DNA of 64,000 nucleotides from positions 558,001 to 622,000 of the forward strand of contig NZ_FOJA01000001.1 in assembly GCF_900110535.1 (NCBI RefSeq). Reading direction: 5' to 3'. Every line of letters begins with the position of its first letter. The first letter of the stretch is position 1. Origin of the DNA: Halobacterium jilantaiense. GTDB taxonomy: Archaea; Halobacteriota; Halobacteria; Halobacteriales; Halobacteriaceae. Position numbers and translations under genes: made by a program. Positions 24,957 to 33,661 of this stretch are shown piece after piece. The notes under the pieces were generated by a model. That model worked only from the letters and a program-made list of their open reading frames with translations. It was not told where the DNA came from and made no database searches.

Positions 24957-27952
24957 CCGTCCTCAGCCTCCTCCGGCCCGTCCGCGGGTTCCTCGCTGCC
25001 TCCGAGCCCCAGGTCCGTCGACTCCCGTGGCTGTCCGCCGTCCGCAGCCTCGCTCGCTCCCTCGTCGAGGCCGTCGTCTTCGGCGTCGTCGGCGCTCATC
25101 GGCTCGAAGTCACCGAAGTCCTCGTCGCCGAGGTCGCTGTCGGTGACGCGCTCGATGGCTGACTCCAGGTCCTCGGGCCCGAGACCGCGCGTGTCGGCGA
25201 CCACGTCGTCCGTCACGGCGTTCTCGGGGGCGAGCGCCTCCGCGAGAGAGTCTGGCGTCTCGTCTTCGTACTCGACGAGGATGCCGTCCTCGGCGCGGGC
25301 CTCGGCGACGACCGCCTCGGCTTCCGCGAGCACCGGCTCGCTCGGGTCGGGGCGAGGCACCATCTCCTCCTTGTCCGGGTCGACGTTGATGAACACGCTC
25401 TCCATCTGCCGGAGGTCCGCTAGCGCGTCGGCGAGCTGGTCGTTCGCGACGAGCGCGAGGATGGTCTCCGGGTCGTTGATGTAGGCCTGGGCGGTCGCCG
25501 CGACCTGCGCGTACTCGTTGAGGCCTTCCGTGATGAGGTAGGCGAGCAGCACGCGGCGCTCCTGGAGTTCGCGGTCGAGCTCCAGCTGGGTCCAGCCGCG
25601 GTCGAAGCGAATCTCCTCCAGCGTGGAGGAGTCCGCCGTCTGACGGTACTCGTCGTCCTCGGGCTCCCACTGGAACACGTCGTTGACGTTTATCTCGTCG
25701 TTCTCGGGGTCGTAGCGGTTGATTTCGGTGATGGACCGGTTCCGGCGGACCTTCTTGCCCGCGACCCGCGTCTGGGACTGGATCGACACGAGGTCCAGCG
25801 CTGTGAACAGCGTCTTCGAGACGTTGATGGGTTCGGTGGTGAACCGCTTGAGGACCTCGCCGACGTTGTCCGCGTGGAAGGTCGTGTACGTCGTGTGGCC
25901 GGTCGACATGACCTGGAACAGCGTGCGACCCTCCTCGCCGCGCACCTCGCCCATCACGATGTAGTCGGGGCGCTGGCGGAGCGCGGCTTCCAGCAGGTCG
26001 AACTCGTCGATGTCACCGGTCTCGTCCTCCCCGAAGCTCGGCCGGGTGACGGAAGCGATCCAGTTGCGCTGTGGGAGTTCGACCTCCCGCGTGTCCTCGA
26101 TGGAGACGATTTTGGTGTTGCTCGGGATGAACAGCGAGACGGCGTTCAGGCTCGTCGTCTTCCCCGAGGCGGTGCCGCCCGCGAACACGATGGACTTGTC
26201 GTTCTCGATGCAGAGCCAGAGGAACGCCATCTCGTCCAGCGAGAACGTCTGCCAGTTCACGAGGTCGATTGGCGTGAACGGCACGTCCTTGAACTGCCGG
26301 ATGGTGTAGTTCGTGCCGTGGTCGCTGACCTCCTTGCCGAGCGTGAGTTGGGCGCGGGAGCCGTCCGGCAGCGTCGCGTCGACCTGCGGCTGGCGCTTCG
26401 AGATGCCCTTCCCGGAGCGCTGGGCCAGCTTCACGACGAAGTCGTCGAGGCTCTCCTGTCCGTGGTGGACGTTCGTGATGAGGTTCTCGTAGTCCGTGTG
26501 ATAGACGAACACCGGCGAGTTCCAGCCGTCGACGGAGATGTCCTCGACGTTGATGTCGTGCTTGATGGGGTCGATGCGCTCGTAGCCGACGAAGTCCCGC
26601 TGGAGCGTGTACAGCAGCGTCTCCACCTGGTACTCCGTGAGTTCGTCGGGGTCGTCTGCGAGCACTGCGGGCTCGGGGCGCGCCTGGATACCATCGAGGT
26701 GCGGCCCCCCGTCGTCCGTGTCACCCGGGCGGTCACGGAGCCCGAGCGACCCGAGCAGCCGGTCGACGAGCGACTCGCCCGCGTCGGGGTCGTCGAAGAG
26801 GTCGTACCGCGCCAGCAGCTTCCGGGTCTCGCGCTCGATGACGGTCTTCCGCTGGTCGGCGTCCGCGGCCGCCGCCACGTCGTCGCTCGCGTACTTGATG
26901 GCGGTCCGGAGCTTCCCCGTCAGGAAGTCCTGGAGGTCTTCCTCGATCTCGTTGCGGTACGGCTCGACGACGTAGTACTTCTCCTCGTTCTCGCGGTCGC
27001 TGTGGAAGATGACGACGAACGCCGCGGGCTTGTTCACCCAGTAGCGCTCCACCTCGGTGAAGTGGCGTTTCTTCGCCATCGGCACCGCCTTCTCGAGGTC
27101 GTAGCGGTTCGCGAGCGTCGTGTGGCCGTCCAGCGTCGAGAAGAACGCGTCCTCATCGACGTCCTCCCGGACGTTCACGGTGCGCTCGTCTTCGAGGTCG
27201 AGCATCTCGTCGGCGGCCGTCTCCTTGACCGAGAGCCACGTCTCGATGGTCTCCGGGTCGAAACCCAGCGCGTCAGTCGGGTCGAACCGGACGATGTTCC
27301 CGTCGTCGCGGGGCCGCGTCCAGTCGTTCTCCCCGACGTAGTAGTACTCGCGCTTGTAGTGCTCCCAGAGCCAGTCGTCCTTGACGACGGGCGTCGTCTC
27401 GGGATTCGTGTACTCGTCGAAGAACGCGTGGAAGCGCTTCGCGCGCCGCGCGGCCTCGTCGACGACGGCGTCCCGGGCCTTCGGCTCGAACCCGAGGTCG
27501 GGCGTCGGGTCGGCGTCCAGCGCGTCCCAGTCCGGCGTCGGCGGGTCGGCGTCGAGGTCCGCCCAGCGCGGATACGGCGGTCTGACCTCCACCTCCGCGG
27601 GGTCCTCGGCCTCGGCTTCGGCCTCCCTCTGGGCCTGCTCGCGGCGCTCGCGCTCGCGCTCCGAGCGCACCTGGTCCGCCGCCCCGTCGGGCCCGTACTC
27701 GTCGAGGTAGTCGACCCAGGTGTACTCCCCGACGACCGCACCCGGGTCCGTCTCGACGCGCTCGACGGCGGACTCCAGCGCGTCGCCGTCGAACGCCGGT
27801 CCGGTTCGGTCGGTGCCGCCGCTGTCGTCGGGGCCGCCGGCGACCCGCCGCACCGCCGGTTCGAGCCCCGCGTCGCCCGACCAGACCCCTGTCCGGTCCT
27901 GCCTGCCGCCGCCGGCGGGCCCCCCGGCCGCCTCGGCGTCGTCCCCTGCCAT
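24953..27952 (-). CDS. pilB: large type IV pilus ATPase (PilB-like) with acidic extensions
   Basis: A 999-residue protein, far longer than the 549-residue ATPase at 4200. An N-terminal region of about 200 residues is Asp/Pro/Arg-rich and probably disordered. Then comes a domain with YWVNKPAAFV, a second linker (about residues 390-425), and the motor core: GGTASGKTT near 590, IEDTRE, VMGEVRGEEG near 665 and FHADN. A C-terminal acidic tail of about 140 residues ends EEPADGPEEAEDG. It heads the operon of pilC and four pilin-like genes. The extensions may bind partners or regulators. Confidence 0.9.
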   Translation of the reverse strand: MAGDDAEAAGGPAGGGRQDRTGVWSGDAGLEPAVRRVAGGPDDSGGTDRTGPAFDGDALESAVERVETDPGAVVGEYTWVDYLDEYGPDGAADQVRSERERERREQAQREAEAEAEDPAEVEVRPPYPRWADLDADPPTPDWDALDADPTPDLGFEPKARDAVVDEAARRAKRFHAFFDEYTNPETTPVVKDDWLWEHYKREYYYVGENDWTRPRDDGNIVRFDPTDALGFDPETIETWLSVKETAADEMLDLEDERTVNVREDVDEDAFFSTLDGHTTLANRYDLEKAVPMAKKRHFTEVERYWVNKPAAFVVIFHSDRENEEKYYVVEPYRNEIEEDLQDFLTGKLRTAIKYASDDVAAAADADQRKTVIERETRKLLARYDLFDDPDAGESLVDRLLGSLGLRDRPGDTDDGGPHLDGIQARPEPAVLADDPDELTEYQVETLLYTLQRDFVGYERIDPIKHDINVEDISVDGWNSPVFVYHTDYENLITNVHHGQESLDDFVVKLAQRSGKGISKRQPQVDATLPDGSRAQLTLGKEVSDHGTNYTIRQFKDVPFTPIDLVNWQTFSLDEMAFLWLCIENDKSIVFAGGTASGKTTSLNAVSLFIPSNTKIVSIEDTREVELPQRNWIASVTRPSFGEDETGDIDEFDLLEAALRQRPDYIVMGEVRGEEGRTLFQVMSTGHTTYTTFHADNVGEVLKRFTTEPINVSKTLFTALDLVSIQSQTRVAGKKVRRNRSITEINRYDPENDEINVNDVFQWEPEDDEYRQTADSSTLEEIRFDRGWTQLELDRELQERRVLLAYLITEGLNEYAQVAATAQAYINDPETILALVANDQLADALADLRQMESVFINVDPDKEEMVPRPDPSEPVLAEAEAVVAEARAEDGILVEYEDETPDSLAEALAPENAVTDDVVADTRGLGPEDLESAIERVTDSDLGDEDFGDFEPMSADDAEDDGLDEGASEAADGGQPRESTDLGLGGSEEPADGPEEAEDG

Positions 27953-28060
27953 TGGCGGGTTCTGGCGGCCGAGTCGGAAAAACCCTTGCGCCCGATTATC
28001 AGAACGTAGAGGACCGAAAACGAGCCCCGGCTGACCGGGACGCTACCCCGACGCGGGCGG

Positions 28061-29302
28061 TCACTCGTACCGCAGGGCCTCGATGGGGTCGGTCCGCGCC
28101 GCGCTCCAGGCCGGGTAGAGACCGGCCCCGACGCCGACGAGGATGCCGACGACGACCGCGATACCCGCCCACTCGACGGGGAACGTCATCGCGAGGTCGA
28201 CGTACTCCGTGGCAGCGTACGCCCCCAGCACTCCGAGGACGATGCCCGCGAGGGAGCCGACGACGCCGAGGACGACGGCCTCGACGATGAACAACTGGAG
28301 GACGTCGCTGTTCTGCGCGCCGACGGCTTTCATGATGCCGATTTCGCGGGTGCGTTCGGTGACGGAGACGAGCATGATGTTCGCGATGCCGATGGACCCG
28401 ACCACGAGCGAGATGACCGCGACCCCGGTCACGAACGCGGTGAAGGTGTCCAGCAGCTCCCGAATCTGGTCGACGAGGTCCTCGACGGTCTGCACCCGGA
28501 ACTCGTAGCTCCCGGGTTTGAGGGTTCGGGCGTCGGAGTCCTCGTCGAGGTACGTCTGGACGTCGCTCTGGACGGCGTCGACGGCGGAGAACTCGCTGGC
28601 GACGACGGTCACCGTCGGGTAGACGCGCTGGGGGGAGTCGCTGCTCGGCGCGTCCAGCCGCGTCTCGTAGAACGGGTCCGTCGGGACGTACACCTGCGGG
28701 AGGGGTTCGTTCCCGAACGGCCCCTCGCCGGCCGCCAGCACGCCAGCGACCGTCGCGTTCACGCGGCTGCCGTTCTGTCGGACGACCGCCACGGTGTCGC
28801 CGACGGAGACGTTCCCGGGGAACAGCCGCGCCGCGGGCTCGTTCACGACGACCTCGCGGGTGCCCTGCTCGAACGTCGTCCCGTCGCTGAATCCGCTGGT
28901 CGCGACGTACTCGAAGCTCTCCGGAGTCGTCGCAGTCAGGCGATTGTAGCCGAGCGTCCGGCCGCCCGCGGCCAGCCCCGATATCGGAACGGTCCCCTGC
29001 GGGACGACCGCCGCGGTGTCCTCGATGGCCCGGAGCTGTTCGATGTCGTGTTCGGTGAACACTGCCTGACTCTCCCCGGGCGGACCGGGCTGGTCGTCGG
29101 CGGGCCCGGTCGACACCGTCATCAGGGGCGGCTGGTCGCCCGACACCTCGCCGATGACGTCGGCCTGCAGGCTCGCGCCGAGCGTGACGAACGTGATGAC
29201 GGCGGCGACACCGATGGCGACCCCGAGCGTCGTCAGCACCGACCGCAGCCGGTGGCCGCGGATGGCGCGCACGCTCATCCGGAAGCTCTCGACGGGGTTC
29301 AC
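28061..29302 (-). CDS. MacB-like ABC transporter permease
   Basis: A 413-residue permease with the MacB/LolC-like architecture: TM1 near residues 20-42 ([20 protein letters not shown]), a large exterior MacB-PCD domain (about 45-270), then three C-terminal helices (FtsX-type) with [27 protein letters not shown], the coupling motif. It overlaps the ATPase gene by 4 nt. MacB-type systems do not import across the membrane like classical permeases but act on exterior substrates or partner proteins. Context ties it to the P19-like and DyP-like proteins. Confidence 0.9.
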   Translation of the reverse strand: MNPVESFRMSVRAIRGHRLRSVLTTLGVAIGVAAVITFVTLGASLQADVIGEVSGDQPPLMTVSTGPADDQPGPPGESQAVFTEHDIEQLRAIEDTAAVVPQGTVPISGLAAGGRTLGYNRLTATTPESFEYVATSGFSDGTTFEQGTREVVVNEPAARLFPGNVSVGDTVAVVRQNGSRVNATVAGVLAAGEGPFGNEPLPQVYVPTDPFYETRLDAPSSDSPQRVYPTVTVVASEFSAVDAVQSDVQTYLDEDSDARTLKPGSYEFRVQTVEDLVDQIRELLDTFTAFVTGVAVISLVVGSIGIANIMLVSVTERTREIGIMKAVGAQNSDVLQLFIVEAVVLGVVGSLAGIVLGVLGAYAATEYVDLAMTFPVEWAGIAVVVGILVGVGAGLYPAWSAARTDPIEALRYE

Positions 29303-30033
29303 TGCTCACCACCCCCGGTCGCGGTCGGTCGCCGGGGCTCCGCGACGCGCTCCTCGCGCTCGACCTCGCCGTCGAGCAGGTGGACGATGCGGTCGGCGTG
29401 CTCGGCGATGTGGCGTTCGTGCGTGACGACGAGGACGGTGTTGCCGGCGGCGTGGAGGTCCGCAAACAGCGCCATGATGTCCCGGCCGGTCTCCGAGTCG
29501 AGGTTCCCCGTGGGCTCGTCGGCGAGCAACAGCGCCGGGTCGTTGGCGAGCGCGCGAGCGATGGCGACCCGCTGGCGCTGGCCGCCCGACAGTTCGTTCG
29601 GTCGGTGGCCGGTGCGCTCGCCGAGCCCGACCCTGTCGAGGAGGTCGGCGGCGCGCTGGTCGCGCTGGCGGCTCGGCACGCCCTGAAACAGCATCGGCAG
29701 CGCGACGTTCTCGGCGGCGGTGAGCCGCGGCATGAGGTTGAACGTCTGGAAGACGAACCCGACTGCCGTCCCCCGAATCGTGGTTCGGGCCTCCTCGGAG
29801 AGGTCGCCGACGTTCTCGCCGTCGACGACCACCCGGCCCTCGGTGGCCGTGTCGAGGCAGCCGACGAGATTCATCAGCGTCGACTTCCCGGAGCCGCTGG
29901 GCCCCATCACGGCCGTGTACGACCCCCTGGGGAGCCGCAGGGAGACGCCCCGGAGCGCGTGGACGGGCTGACCGCCGAGCTCGTAGGTCTTCCGCACGCC
30001 GTCGAGCACGACCGCGGGTGCCACGTCGCTCAT
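29299..30033 (-). CDS. ABC transporter ATP-binding protein (MacB/LolD type)
   Basis: A 244-residue ATPase with Walker [10 protein letters not shown] near residues 45-53, the Q-loop FQTFNLMP, signature LSGGQRQR near 142-149, Walker [13 protein letters not shown] and the H-loop VTHE. The NLDSETG stretch and length are typical of the LolD/MacB subfamily. It is coupled to the permease through a 4-nt overlap and sits 112 nt downstream of the P19-like gene on the same strand. Confidence 0.93.
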   Translation of the reverse strand: MSDVAPAVVLDGVRKTYELGGQPVHALRGVSLRLPRGSYTAVMGPSGSGKSTLMNLVGCLDTATEGRVVVDGENVGDLSEEARTTIRGTAVGFVFQTFNLMPRLTAAENVALPMLFQGVPSRQRDQRAADLLDRVGLGERTGHRPNELSGGQRQRVAIARALANDPALLLADEPTGNLDSETGRDIMALFADLHAAGNTVLVVTHERHIAEHADRIVHLLDGEVEREERVAEPRRPTATGGGEQ

Positions 30034-30145
30034 CGGTTCCCTCCGGTCACGGCGTCCGTCGCGAACATGTCACCGAGTAGGGCGTCCAGTGACGTAACGG
30101 TGCGGGAGCCCCGGAGGGCTCGCCGGCTCGCCGGCCGACCGGTCG

Positions 30146-31189
30146 TCAGAACTCCATCGGGTCGACGCCGAAGAACGCCGTCTCGTAGCCCTCGTGGCGG
30201 GCGAGCTGCGAGGCGGCGTCCTGTCGGACCGTCAGCGCGTCGCCGTCACCAAGCCCGGGGACGGCCGCGGCGTAGTGGTAGCCGAGCTCCGGGTCGAGCG
30301 TCGGTACGAGCTGGTGGGTGTCGCCGGCGGCGTCGAGCGAGAGCGTGGCGGCCGCCAGCGGGAAGCGGCTGTGCGCCGAGCGCACGGAGACCGCGACGTA
30401 CGTCTCGTCGCTCCCGGTCGCCAGCGTCCCGCGCTCGTCGGCGGTCGCAGCGACGAACTCGGCTCCCGCGGCGGTCTGGGTGCCTCGGACCTCCAGCGGG
30501 AACGACTCGGCGGCCGGCGTCTGGCCGGCCGAGACGGCGTCCATCCCCATCGGGTCGACAGCGCCCGGCGTCCCCTCGCGGTCGCCCGCGATGTCGGTGA
30601 ATTCGAGGTCGTTCAGGCGGCCCTGCGAGAACGGGAACGAGAACGAGAACGTCAGCGGGCCGTCCGGCACCTGCACGTCGTCGGTTCGGCGGGTGCCGCC
30701 GGGCGACACCTGCACGGTCGCCTCGTAGTCGCCGTCAGGCCCGAGTTCGACGTTGTCGCCGTAGTGGACGCCCATCCGCTGAGAGAGCATCTGCCAGGGG
30801 TTCACGCGCCCGGTCTCGCCGTCGGGGTTCGTGTACTCGATGCGAGGGCTCGTGGCGGGCAGCGCGACGCCCGCCTCGTCGTCCCACACGGAGACCATCA
30901 GGTGGGCGTCCTCGCTGGACTCGAAGTCCACGCGCTCGGTCTCCTCGCCCGTGACCGTCCAGAAGCGGTGCGGGAACGTGTACGAGAGCATCGCCCGGTA
31001 CCGACCGTTCGCGCTCGTCCCCGCCATCTCCATGCCCTCGTAGTGCGTCGGGTAGTAGGGCTCGTCGGGGCGGTTCTCGGGCAGCGGCGGCTCCCGGTTC
31101 GCGGGCTCCGTCTCCAGGAACCCCAGACACCCCGCGCTCGCCGCCAGCCCACTCGCGCCGAGGCCGGCGAGGAAGCGACGCCTACGCAT
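30146..31189 (-). CDS. P19/Tpd-like periplasmic iron(II)-transport Tat lipoprotein
   Basis: A 347-residue protein. The Tat signal RRRRFLAGLG and lipobox ending at Cys21 (ASAGC) indicate a membrane-anchored exterior lipoprotein. The domain at about 50-190 matches the P19/Tp34 iron-transport family (PF10634): EGMEMAG, HLMVSV, WQMLSQRMGVHYGDNVEL and YEATVQVSP line up with the bacterial GMEI, HLEADI, HYGANI and YKVTYHIEP elements, including the metal-site His and Met. The C-terminal half (about 200-347) is extra to bacterial P19. Bacterial P19 binds Cu/Fe and works with MacB-type ABC proteins, as found next door. Confidence 0.82.
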   Translation of the reverse strand: MRRRRFLAGLGASGLAASAGCLGFLETEPANREPPLPENRPDEPYYPTHYEGMEMAGTSANGRYRAMLSYTFPHRFWTVTGEETERVDFESSEDAHLMVSVWDDEAGVALPATSPRIEYTNPDGETGRVNPWQMLSQRMGVHYGDNVELGPDGDYEATVQVSPGGTRRTDDVQVPDGPLTFSFSFPFSQGRLNDLEFTDIAGDREGTPGAVDPMGMDAVSAGQTPAAESFPLEVRGTQTAAGAEFVAATADERGTLATGSDETYVAVSVRSAHSRFPLAAATLSLDAAGDTHQLVPTLDPELGYHYAAAVPGLGDGDALTVRQDAASQLARHEGYETAFFGVDPMEF

Positions 31190-32447
31190 CGCCGCCCTCC
31201 GGCGTCGGGAGCGCCCGAAGGTCGCGCGGCGGCAGCAGGTAGTTCCCCCGGTTGGTGACCGAGAGGTACTGGCGGATGCCGTTGTTCGTGCGCCGTCCGA
31301 CTGCGGTCTCGCTGGAGATGTCCTCGGCGTTCATGGCGTCTCTGGTGGTGACGAAGTCGCTGATGTCGCGCTGGAGCGCGAGGAAGTGGACGCCCGCGCG
31401 GCCGCCGTCCGTCGAGTCGAAGTCACGGCGGAGGATGATGGGGCGGCCGTCCTCCCGCACCGACTTGAGCTTCTGGCCGTGGCCGACGATGCCGTCCTCG
31501 CGGGCCGTCTGTTCGGCGGGCGGCGAGTCGTCGAGCTGGGGGTCGTCCCCGAGGTTCTCGCCGGTGCCCTCGATGCGGTCCTCGTCGGCGTGGACGGGAC
31601 AGAACATCTTCGCCTCGCGCTGCTCGCGGCTGTCCTGCTCGTACCACTGCCGCAGGTCGAGGTCGATATGAGAGACGTGCTGGGTGGTGCCGCCCGCGAA
31701 CGGCCCGGACTGGATGGTGACGCGGTCCTCGGTCGCCTGACTCCCCTCGAAGTCAGACTTGAACCCCATGTACAGCGGGGAGTCCTCGTCGACGGGCTCC
31801 GAATCGGGGACGCCGTCGACGTCCTGATTGTCGGCCGGCAGCCCCGTCCCGACGAAGCCGGTTCGGCGCTCGACGAACGAGAACGCGTCGGTGAGCGCCG
31901 CGTCTACGGACTCGTCGTTGGCGGTGTCGCGCTCCCCCTTCATCGCCTCGCCGGCTTCCAGAACCACCTGGGCGTGGTCGCTTGCGAGGTGGAGAATCGC
32001 AGCCGGTTCGTCGAGCGTCGGGTCCTCCAAGTCCGAGAGCGCCTCGGGGCGTGGGAGGTCGACGCCCGCAGGCGGACCGCCGAGCGCGTCGAAGTACGCC
32101 GGCGTGTAGCCGAGTGTGAACAGGAGGCCGTCGTTCGACCACTCGTAGGCGCGTTCGAGGCTCCGGAGAGCGGATTCGACCGTTGCTCTGTCCGCCTCCG
32201 GGTCGCCGTCGTAGTCGAAGTGGAGGAGGACGTGGTGGCGGGGCGGCAGGACGTTCCCGGCGTCGTCGCGGGCTGCGTGGGCGTTCCAGGCGTGCTGGCG
32301 TGCCGGCAGCGAGGACGGGTCGTCGGTCCCCGTGGGGACGGACACTTCCTCGCGGTCCAGGCACGCAGACAGCGCGCTCGCGCCGCCGATGGCGACGGCG
32401 GCTTTCAGGAACTCGCGCCGCGGGACGCCGCGCTGGTCGCGGTCCAT
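31182..32447 (-). CDS. DyP-type peroxidase-like Tat lipoprotein
   Basis: A 421-residue protein. The Tat motif RREFLK and lipobox LSAC (Cys29) place it outside the membrane. The C-terminal half resembles DyP/EfeB heme peroxidases: FAGGTTQHVSHIDLDL, the EQREAKMF segment, GHGQKLKS with the probable proximal His, ILRRDF and GVHFLALQRDISDFV. The distal GxxDG motif is not seen; GFVGTGLP appears in that region. It overlaps the P19-like gene by 8 nt. In EfeUOB systems EfeB handles heme or oxidises Fe(II), so an iron-related role is likely. ATG 32447 sits right before the Tat signal. Confidence 0.75.
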   Translation of the reverse strand: MDRDQRGVPRREFLKAAVAIGGASALSACLDREEVSVPTGTDDPSSLPARQHAWNAHAARDDAGNVLPPRHHVLLHFDYDGDPEADRATVESALRSLERAYEWSNDGLLFTLGYTPAYFDALGGPPAGVDLPRPEALSDLEDPTLDEPAAILHLASDHAQVVLEAGEAMKGERDTANDESVDAALTDAFSFVERRTGFVGTGLPADNQDVDGVPDSEPVDEDSPLYMGFKSDFEGSQATEDRVTIQSGPFAGGTTQHVSHIDLDLRQWYEQDSREQREAKMFCPVHADEDRIEGTGENLGDDPQLDDSPPAEQTAREDGIVGHGQKLKSVREDGRPIILRRDFDSTDGGRAGVHFLALQRDISDFVTTRDAMNAEDISSETAVGRRTNNGIRQYLSVTNRGNYLLPPRDLRALPTPEGGDA

Positions 32448-32542
32448 ACCGGCCGTTGGGACGCACGGAGTTAATGGATTCTGGTGTGCGCGCCGGACCG
32501 AGAACCAGAACGCGAAAGAGGGCGGCGGCGGAACATCCAGCA

Positions 32543-33661
32543 ATGATTCGACGCGTGGACGCTGCAAGGGCCACCGGTGCGCTCGGCGCGACAGCCGCGC
32601 TCGCGGGCACTGCGGCGGCCCACTCGGGGACGACGCACGCGGGGACACCGCACTGGCTGCTCGTCGCGCTGGTCGCGCTCGGCGGCGTCGCAGCCGCCGG
32701 CGTCGTCGCTGCGTACCGCCGACGGCTCCTCTCGGGGACGCAGGCCGCCGTCGGCGCGCTCGCCGCGAGCGTCGTCGGCGGGTTCGGACTCATCGGCGTC
32801 GTGGAACTCCAGGTGGTCGCGGAGACGACGCCCGGACTGACGGACATCTACCCGCCGCTGAGCCTCGCCGTGGCCTCTCTGATGGCGCTCGGGAGCGTCG
32901 TCGTCGGGCGAACGCGCTACCCGGAGCGACCCCGGTACACCGCGCTCGGCGTGCTGCTGGCTGCGTGGGTCGTCTACCCCGTCGCGATGCCGAACGGCGG
33001 CGTCTACCACCCGCTCGGCCACACGCTGGTCGTCGCCGTCGTCCTCGCCGTCGCGTACGTCCTCCGGCGGGACGCCTGGGCGGTCGTCCAGAGCCTGCGG
33101 GCGGACCGCGGCCCGCGGCTCGCCGGGCTCGGCGCGGGCGTCGTCTTCGTCGCCGTGTTCTCCATCTCGGCGGGTACGCTGACGTTCAACCCGGACACCG
33201 GCGTGGGCGCACCGACCGAGGCGCTGGTGATGGTGCTGCCGGTCGCCGACCCGCTGGTGGCGTGGCCGGCCGTCGAGTTCGTCTTCCCCTCGGTGCCGAT
33301 GGGCGGGTTCGTCTCCGTCGGCACCGTGTTGCTGTTCGGGCTGCTCGGGAGCCTCGTCGCGCTGAACGTCGGCGTCGTCGCCCAACAGTACCGGGCCGGC
33401 CGGAACGCCGACTCCTCGACGTCCGCGCTCGGGATGGCGGCCACGACGGGCGCGACGGCGTGCTGTTGCTGCGCGCCGGCGTTCTACGGGCTGCTGTCGG
33501 TGTTCGTCGGCGGGGCCGCCACGCCCGCCTACTGGGCGTTCATGAACCCGTCCTCGCCGCTGGGCGGGTCCTTCTTCGCGGCGAGCGTGCTGCTGATGGT
33601 GAGTGGGCTGCTGCGGGCGACCGGCGGGAGTGCGGACGGCGCTGCCGCGGTCAGTTCGTGA
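32543..33661 (+). CDS. polytopic membrane protein with CCCC motif, iron-island associated
   Basis: A 372-residue protein. After an N-terminal signal-like segment the exterior stretch AHSGTTHAGTPH carries three His, followed by about eight hydrophobic helices. A TACCCCAP motif lies near residues 311-318 in or beside a helix, a striking thiol cluster that could bind metal. No FTR1 RExxE motif was found, so it is not a classical iron permease. It is transcribed divergently from the DyP-like gene with a 95-nt gap, suggesting shared control. It could be the membrane conductor of this locus, but that is an inference. Confidence 0.72.
   Translation: MIRRVDAARATGALGATAALAGTAAAHSGTTHAGTPHWLLVALVALGGVAAAGVVAAYRRRLLSGTQAAVGALAASVVGGFGLIGVVELQVVAETTPGLTDIYPPLSLAVASLMALGSVVVGRTRYPERPRYTALGVLLAAWVVYPVAMPNGGVYHPLGHTLVVAVVLAVAYVLRRDAWAVVQSLRADRGPRLAGLGAGVVFVAVFSISAGTLTFNPDTGVGAPTEALVMVLPVADPLVAWPAVEFVFPSVPMGGFVSVGTVLLFGLLGSLVALNVGVVAQQYRAGRNADSSTSALGMAATTGATACCCCAPAFYGLLSVFVGGAATPAYWAFMNPSSPLGGSFFAASVLLMVSGLLRATGGSADGAAAVSS

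Noticed and set aside
22917-25484. 855-codon open frame on the plus strand opposite pilC and the ATPase
   Set aside because: It is antisense to two clear pilus genes, has biased low-complexity sequence and no domain.
25874-28009. 711-codon open frame opposite the pilus ATPase
   Set aside because: A shadow frame of an unmistakable ATPase with conserved Walker motifs on the other strand.
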